This document shows, one piece after another, positions 51,159 to 54,224 of a stretch of DNA of 54,224 bases. Below the pieces are notes generated by a model. The model was not told the origin of the DNA. It saw only the letters and a list, made by a program, of their open reading frames with translations, and made no database searches. The DNA is from JAIRVZ01 sp031553755. GTDB taxonomy: Bacteria > Bacteroidota > Bacteroidia > Bacteroidales > Azobacteroidaceae. A program made the position numbers and the translations under genes. The first letter of the stretch is position 1. The number at the start of each line of letters is the position of its first letter. The DNA lies in NCBI GenBank assembly GCA_031553755.1, contig JAVBKZ010000050.1, positions 1 through 54,224 on the forward strand. Reading direction: 5' to 3'.

Positions 51159-53990
51159 CTAATTAACTTTCCCTTTGAATCCTATCAGAAAACCGACTAA
51201 ACTTTCTTCGGGAGCGATTCCGAATTTCTTTCTCAGACGAGAACGAGCGACTTCAACTCCTTTCACGGAAATATTCATCATGTTCGCGATTTCTTTCGAA
51301 GATTGATTGAGTCGGAGTAAAGCGCAAAACTTGAGGTCGTTAGGCGTGAGTTCAGGATAATTAGTTTTCAAATCGCGGAAAAAGTTTTCGTGAATCCTGT
51401 CGAAATTACTTTGGAATACTTCCCATTCATCTTCAGATGTAAGGTGTGAATCTATTTTTTTGATAATTTTTTGGTATCCTTCTATTTGAGATTCATTTTT
51501 GAATAATTTCTTTTGTTCTGAAAGTTCCCTTTTGATTTCGTCCAAGATTTCGTCTTTTTGAATAATCGACATGGCAGAACCTGCGATTTCTTTACTTTTG
51601 AAAATTAATTCTTGTTCGAGTTTTTCTTTTTCCAGTTTGATGATTTGCTGTTCTTGTTTTTCTAATTCTTTTTGACGAATTTCTAATTGTTGTTGTTTGA
51701 TTTTCGCTTCTTTATGTTTGATGTATTTTTGTATTACCTTGAATATCAAATATAAAACAAGAATTATCAAAATAATATATACGAATATCGCTTCTTTTCG
51801 TTGGTAAAAAGGTGGTTCGATGGTAAATGCATATTCGGCTTTACTTTTTACATTTCCCAAGTTGTCGATAGCTTTTACTTCGAAAACAAATTCTCCCGGA
51901 TATAGTCTAAAATATTGAATTTCATTTTTTTGAGATATTTCATTTTCATTATCATCTACTCCTTTGAGCCGGTATTCAAATGATATGTTTTCTCCGGGGA
52001 AAGCAGGAAATTCTACATGAAACGTGATTGAATTTTGATTGTTTTTTGTGATTTTATCAATTCTCAATACTCGTTCCATATCCGGTTCTAATCGAATGTT
52101 TTTATCGAAAACGGCAATTCCGTTGTTAAGGCAAAAAATAAATTTGTCAATAGAAATAGGAGTGAGGTTTTCTTCATCGTCCGACAGCATATTGTAGAAA
52201 TCGGAAAAAGGAATTCTATTCAGGATTTCAACGTCATTTTCTTTGAAATCAATGAAAATAAATTCATTAGGACAGACTAACCAATAAAGGTCGTCATTTA
52301 TAGGAATAACACGTCTGACATCTTTTATTGCTGAAATTTTTTCTCCACTGAATTTGAAAGGTACAATACTGTCTGTTAATTCGTCAAATTTATAAAATCC
52401 ATCGCCTTCACAGCAAATAATTCGTCCTCTCAACTTGAAAACTCTGATTATTGATTCTTTCGATTTATTCTTTTTCTTATCTAATGAATAGTAAACGTCT
52501 GTTTTTTCCGCAGTTTTGAGGTCGGGTGATAATTTCACACAATATAGACCTTTATAAAAATGTTGCGCCCAGATATTTCCGTGGGAATCGATTTCCAAAG
52601 AACGGATGGGTTGAATGAAATTGTCTACGATATTACTGAATTCCCATTTCCCGGATTTATTCTTTTTATATACAACTAAATAAGTATAAGTGGATTGTAT
52701 CAAAACATCTTGTCCGTGAATGGTTCCTCTTCGCATGGATGTTCCTCCTTTTACGGAAGATACTTTAATCGCGTTTGTTCCTTCTATTTCGAAAGTTCCC
52801 TGATTGTGTCCGCAAAAAAGCTGGCTGTCAATTTCAAATAAATCCCAAGCTTGTTCGTTCGTGTTGGGAATTTGCCGGGGAATATATTCTTCGTCTTTGA
52901 GCGAAATATAGAAAATTCCCTGATTGGTTGCCAGATACAAATAATTGTCTTTGTTTTTAACCGAATAAACGTATCCGATGTTGGGTTGAAATGATTTAAT
53001 AAATCTGATTTGAGAATTATATTTGATGTAAGAAATTCCATCGTCTAAGGCAACCCAGATATTATTGCTTCCGTCTGTCCCCATTCCCAACACTGTGTTG
53101 TTTAATAGGCCATTTGAAGTGTTGATATTCCACAATAATTTTCCTTCTTTATTCAACGCATATATTCCGTCGGAAATAGTGCCAATAATATAAGCGGAAT
53201 CGCGCGTCATTATACATCTGTTGACAAAGGCTTTTTTGAGTTTTTCGTTGACTTCATTCGCCCAAACATTGCATTTTCCATCTTCGTAAATAAAAAGTCC
53301 ATTGTGGGTAGTTGCCAATATTATTTTAGATTTGTTGAACGGAAAAATGCCTGTTACATTATCGTTATTGATTTGTGAAGAAGGGATTAGCATGTTGAAG
53401 TCGTTTCCATTGAACGAATAAAATCCTTTTTCTTCTATACTCGCGTATAACGAATTATTCAGTTTGTCGAGAAAAAGAAAAGTGAAAGGCAAGGCAGAAG
53501 CGTTGACTTTATTATTGGAATAGGTGAAATAAGAAGAAAAAGAACGAAAATATATTTTGCCGTTTTCGGATATAATGTTCCAGATTTCTTCATTATGGAA
53601 ATTGTAGTTATCCAACAAATCCGATAGTGAAGTGTATTTGAATTTTCCGTTTTCTGTTTTTTCAAAATATCCGAATTCTTCGAACGAACCGACATATATC
53701 CGGTCATTTTTGTCAATCATAATGGAACGTACAATTTTTCCGCCCGGCATTGGGAGTAATTGCCATTCTACTCCGGTATAACGTAGAAGCCCTTTCGAAT
53801 TACCAAAATATACCGAGCCTTCCGAATCTGTTTCAACAGCCCAATTCCTACTTGCCGCTTTATAGTCATTTTTTGTAAAATTGGCGATATACGGAACGAT
53901 TGGTTGGGAATAACACAACAGAGTTGTAAGAAAAAATGTAAATATAGAAATACATTTTTTTATGAGAATTGGAAGATTGTTGTATCCCAT
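51159..53990 (-). CDS. Membrane-tethered regulator: two-component-type propeller sensor fused to a LuxR-type helix-turn-helix
   Basis: This 943-residue protein begins with a signal peptide or anchor (CISIFTFFLTTLLCYS). About 650 residues of regulator-propeller repeats follow (SEGSVYFGNSKGLLRYTGVE, NNIWVALDDGISYIKYN, HGNIWAQHFYKGLYCVK), then a Y_Y_Y domain (FEYRLKGVDDNENEISQKNE, FVFEVKAIDNLGN) and one membrane helix (EAIFVYIILIILVLYLIFKV). A Gln/Glu/Lys coiled coil leads to a C-terminal LuxR-like HTH (LTPNDLKFCALLRLNQSSKE, IANMMNISVKGVEVARSRLR). There is no histidine kinase or receiver domain, so an outside signal must pass directly to DNA binding. The gene stands alone, and its target is unknown. 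Confidence 0.92.
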   Translation of the reverse strand: MGYNNLPILIKKCISIFTFFLTTLLCYSQPIVPYIANFTKNDYKAASRNWAVETDSEGSVYFGNSKGLLRYTGVEWQLLPMPGGKIVRSIMIDKNDRIYVGSFEEFGYFEKTENGKFKYTSLSDLLDNYNFHNEEIWNIISENGKIYFRSFSSYFTYSNNKVNASALPFTFLFLDKLNNSLYASIEEKGFYSFNGNDFNMLIPSSQINNDNVTGIFPFNKSKIILATTHNGLFIYEDGKCNVWANEVNEKLKKAFVNRCIMTRDSAYIIGTISDGIYALNKEGKLLWNINTSNGLLNNTVLGMGTDGSNNIWVALDDGISYIKYNSQIRFIKSFQPNIGYVYSVKNKDNYLYLATNQGIFYISLKDEEYIPRQIPNTNEQAWDLFEIDSQLFCGHNQGTFEIEGTNAIKVSSVKGGTSMRRGTIHGQDVLIQSTYTYLVVYKKNKSGKWEFSNIVDNFIQPIRSLEIDSHGNIWAQHFYKGLYCVKLSPDLKTAEKTDVYYSLDKKKNKSKESIIRVFKLRGRIICCEGDGFYKFDELTDSIVPFKFSGEKISAIKDVRRVIPINDDLYWLVCPNEFIFIDFKENDVEILNRIPFSDFYNMLSDDEENLTPISIDKFIFCLNNGIAVFDKNIRLEPDMERVLRIDKITKNNQNSITFHVEFPAFPGENISFEYRLKGVDDNENEISQKNEIQYFRLYPGEFVFEVKAIDNLGNVKSKAEYAFTIEPPFYQRKEAIFVYIILIILVLYLIFKVIQKYIKHKEAKIKQQQLEIRQKELEKQEQQIIKLEKEKLEQELIFKSKEIAGSAMSIIQKDEILDEIKRELSEQKKLFKNESQIEGYQKIIKKIDSHLTSEDEWEVFQSNFDRIHENFFRDLKTNYPELTPNDLKFCALLRLNQSSKEIANMMNISVKGVEVARSRLRKKFGIAPEESLVGFLIGFKGKVN

Positions 53991-54018
53991 TGTTGTATTT
54001 TTTTGTAAATATTTAGTA

Positions 54019-54026
54019 CAAAAATA
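54019..54026 (-). promoter_or_regulatory. Promoter -7 box for the 943-residue regulator gene
   Basis: TATTTTTG on the minus strand matches TAnnTTTG and lies 29 bases upstream of the start at 53990. No -33 box at the right spacing was found. Confidence 0.45.
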
Positions 54027-54093
54027 ATTAAAAAACAGGAAGATTTTCTGAAATTGTTGAACGTTTAATGTTTAACGTTGAAAATAAAATAAA

Positions 54094-54224
54094 ATGAGTA
54101 TCCGTTATACTACCTAATCGCTCTGTCATCCTGAACTTGATTCAGGATCTCTTAATGAATTGCTGATTATCAATAGATTGCGGGTCAAGCCCGCAATGAC
54201 AAATTAGGTTTTTAATTTGTTAGG
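54094..54224. mobile_element. Copy of the 150-bp inverted-repeat element, cut by the window end
   Basis: All 131 bases align with 11051-11181 without gaps and with two substitutions (T to C in the spacer after the first hairpin, G to T after the second). The left terminal repeat ATGAGTATCCGTTAT and both hairpins are intact; the right terminal repeat would lie just past the window. It is 100 bases upstream of the regulator gene. Confidence 0.8.

Noticed and set aside
1..54224. tRNA, rRNA, tmRNA or other large structured RNA genes
   Set aside because: No cloverleaf, rRNA segment or tmRNA-like tag was seen on either strand; the only recognised structured RNA is the TPP riboswitch. A covariance-model scan was not possible here.

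Overview
This window looks like a chromosomal segment of a low-GC member of the Bacteroidota, most likely Bacteroidales. Supporting evidence: an lpxC-fabZ gene fusion with lpxA and lpxD in one operon, an S46 dipeptidyl peptidase, paired OmpH/Skp-like genes, a SpmA-SpmB fusion, TAnnTTTG-type promoter boxes and almost no Shine-Dalgarno sequences. Most genes are housekeeping or cell-envelope genes. Mobile-element debris and several families of short intergenic repeats lie between them.

Layout. 1-4.6 kb: the tail of a possibly mobile gene, then an ECF sigma factor / anti-sigma / secreted beta-propeller operon and a secreted S41 protease with a degenerate M23-like N-terminal domain. 4.6-7.2 kb: a TonB-dependent receptor behind a TPP riboswitch, so it is probably a thiamine-related importer. 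7.2-14.5 kb: prs, a CDF metal transporter, then the leftward lpxD - lpxC/fabZ - lpxA - acidic protein - miaA cluster, interrupted by a 150-bp element with terminal inverted repeats. 14.6-18.3 kb: a small accessory island (a permuted-papain-like lipoprotein, a second lipoprotein, an outer-membrane barrel, a TetR-like regulator) bracketed by two relics of an ISAs1-type transposase. 18.4-20.6 kb: rng, a 30-residue basic protein and HU. 21-25.5 kb: mutY, an aldo/keto reductase, a DUF1573 protein, meaB and rpmH. 25.6-29.5 kb: a tight PASTA / RluD / Ddl / acyltransferase operon. 29.5-31 kb: two OmpH-like paralogues with a small membrane protein. 31-37.8 kb: pepD, a three-gene envelope operon (lipoprotein, EEP-family nuclease/phosphatase, M23 peptidase) and an isolated PstS-like protein. 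38-41.4 kb: a leftward secreted-protein group (Spy-like protein, Tyr/Trp- and Ser/Arg-rich protein, FadL-type porin). 41.5-54 kb: peptidase E, an Omp85-type barrel, two small proteins, a SpmAB-type membrane protein, a DPP7-like peptidase, a DUF389 protein, a polysaccharide flippase and a 943-residue membrane-tethered LuxR-type regulator.

The genes centre on envelope construction (lipid A, peptidoglycan precursor, outer-membrane proteins, export chaperones), peptide use (PepD, PepE, DPP7) and nutrient import. No phage, CRISPR array, tRNA or rRNA was seen. The most notable non-coding signals are the TPP riboswitch with a repeat between it and its gene, the 150-bp inverted-repeat element (two copies with 2 differences in 131 bp, plus an older copy whose hairpin carries paired compensating changes), and the relic-bracketed island.
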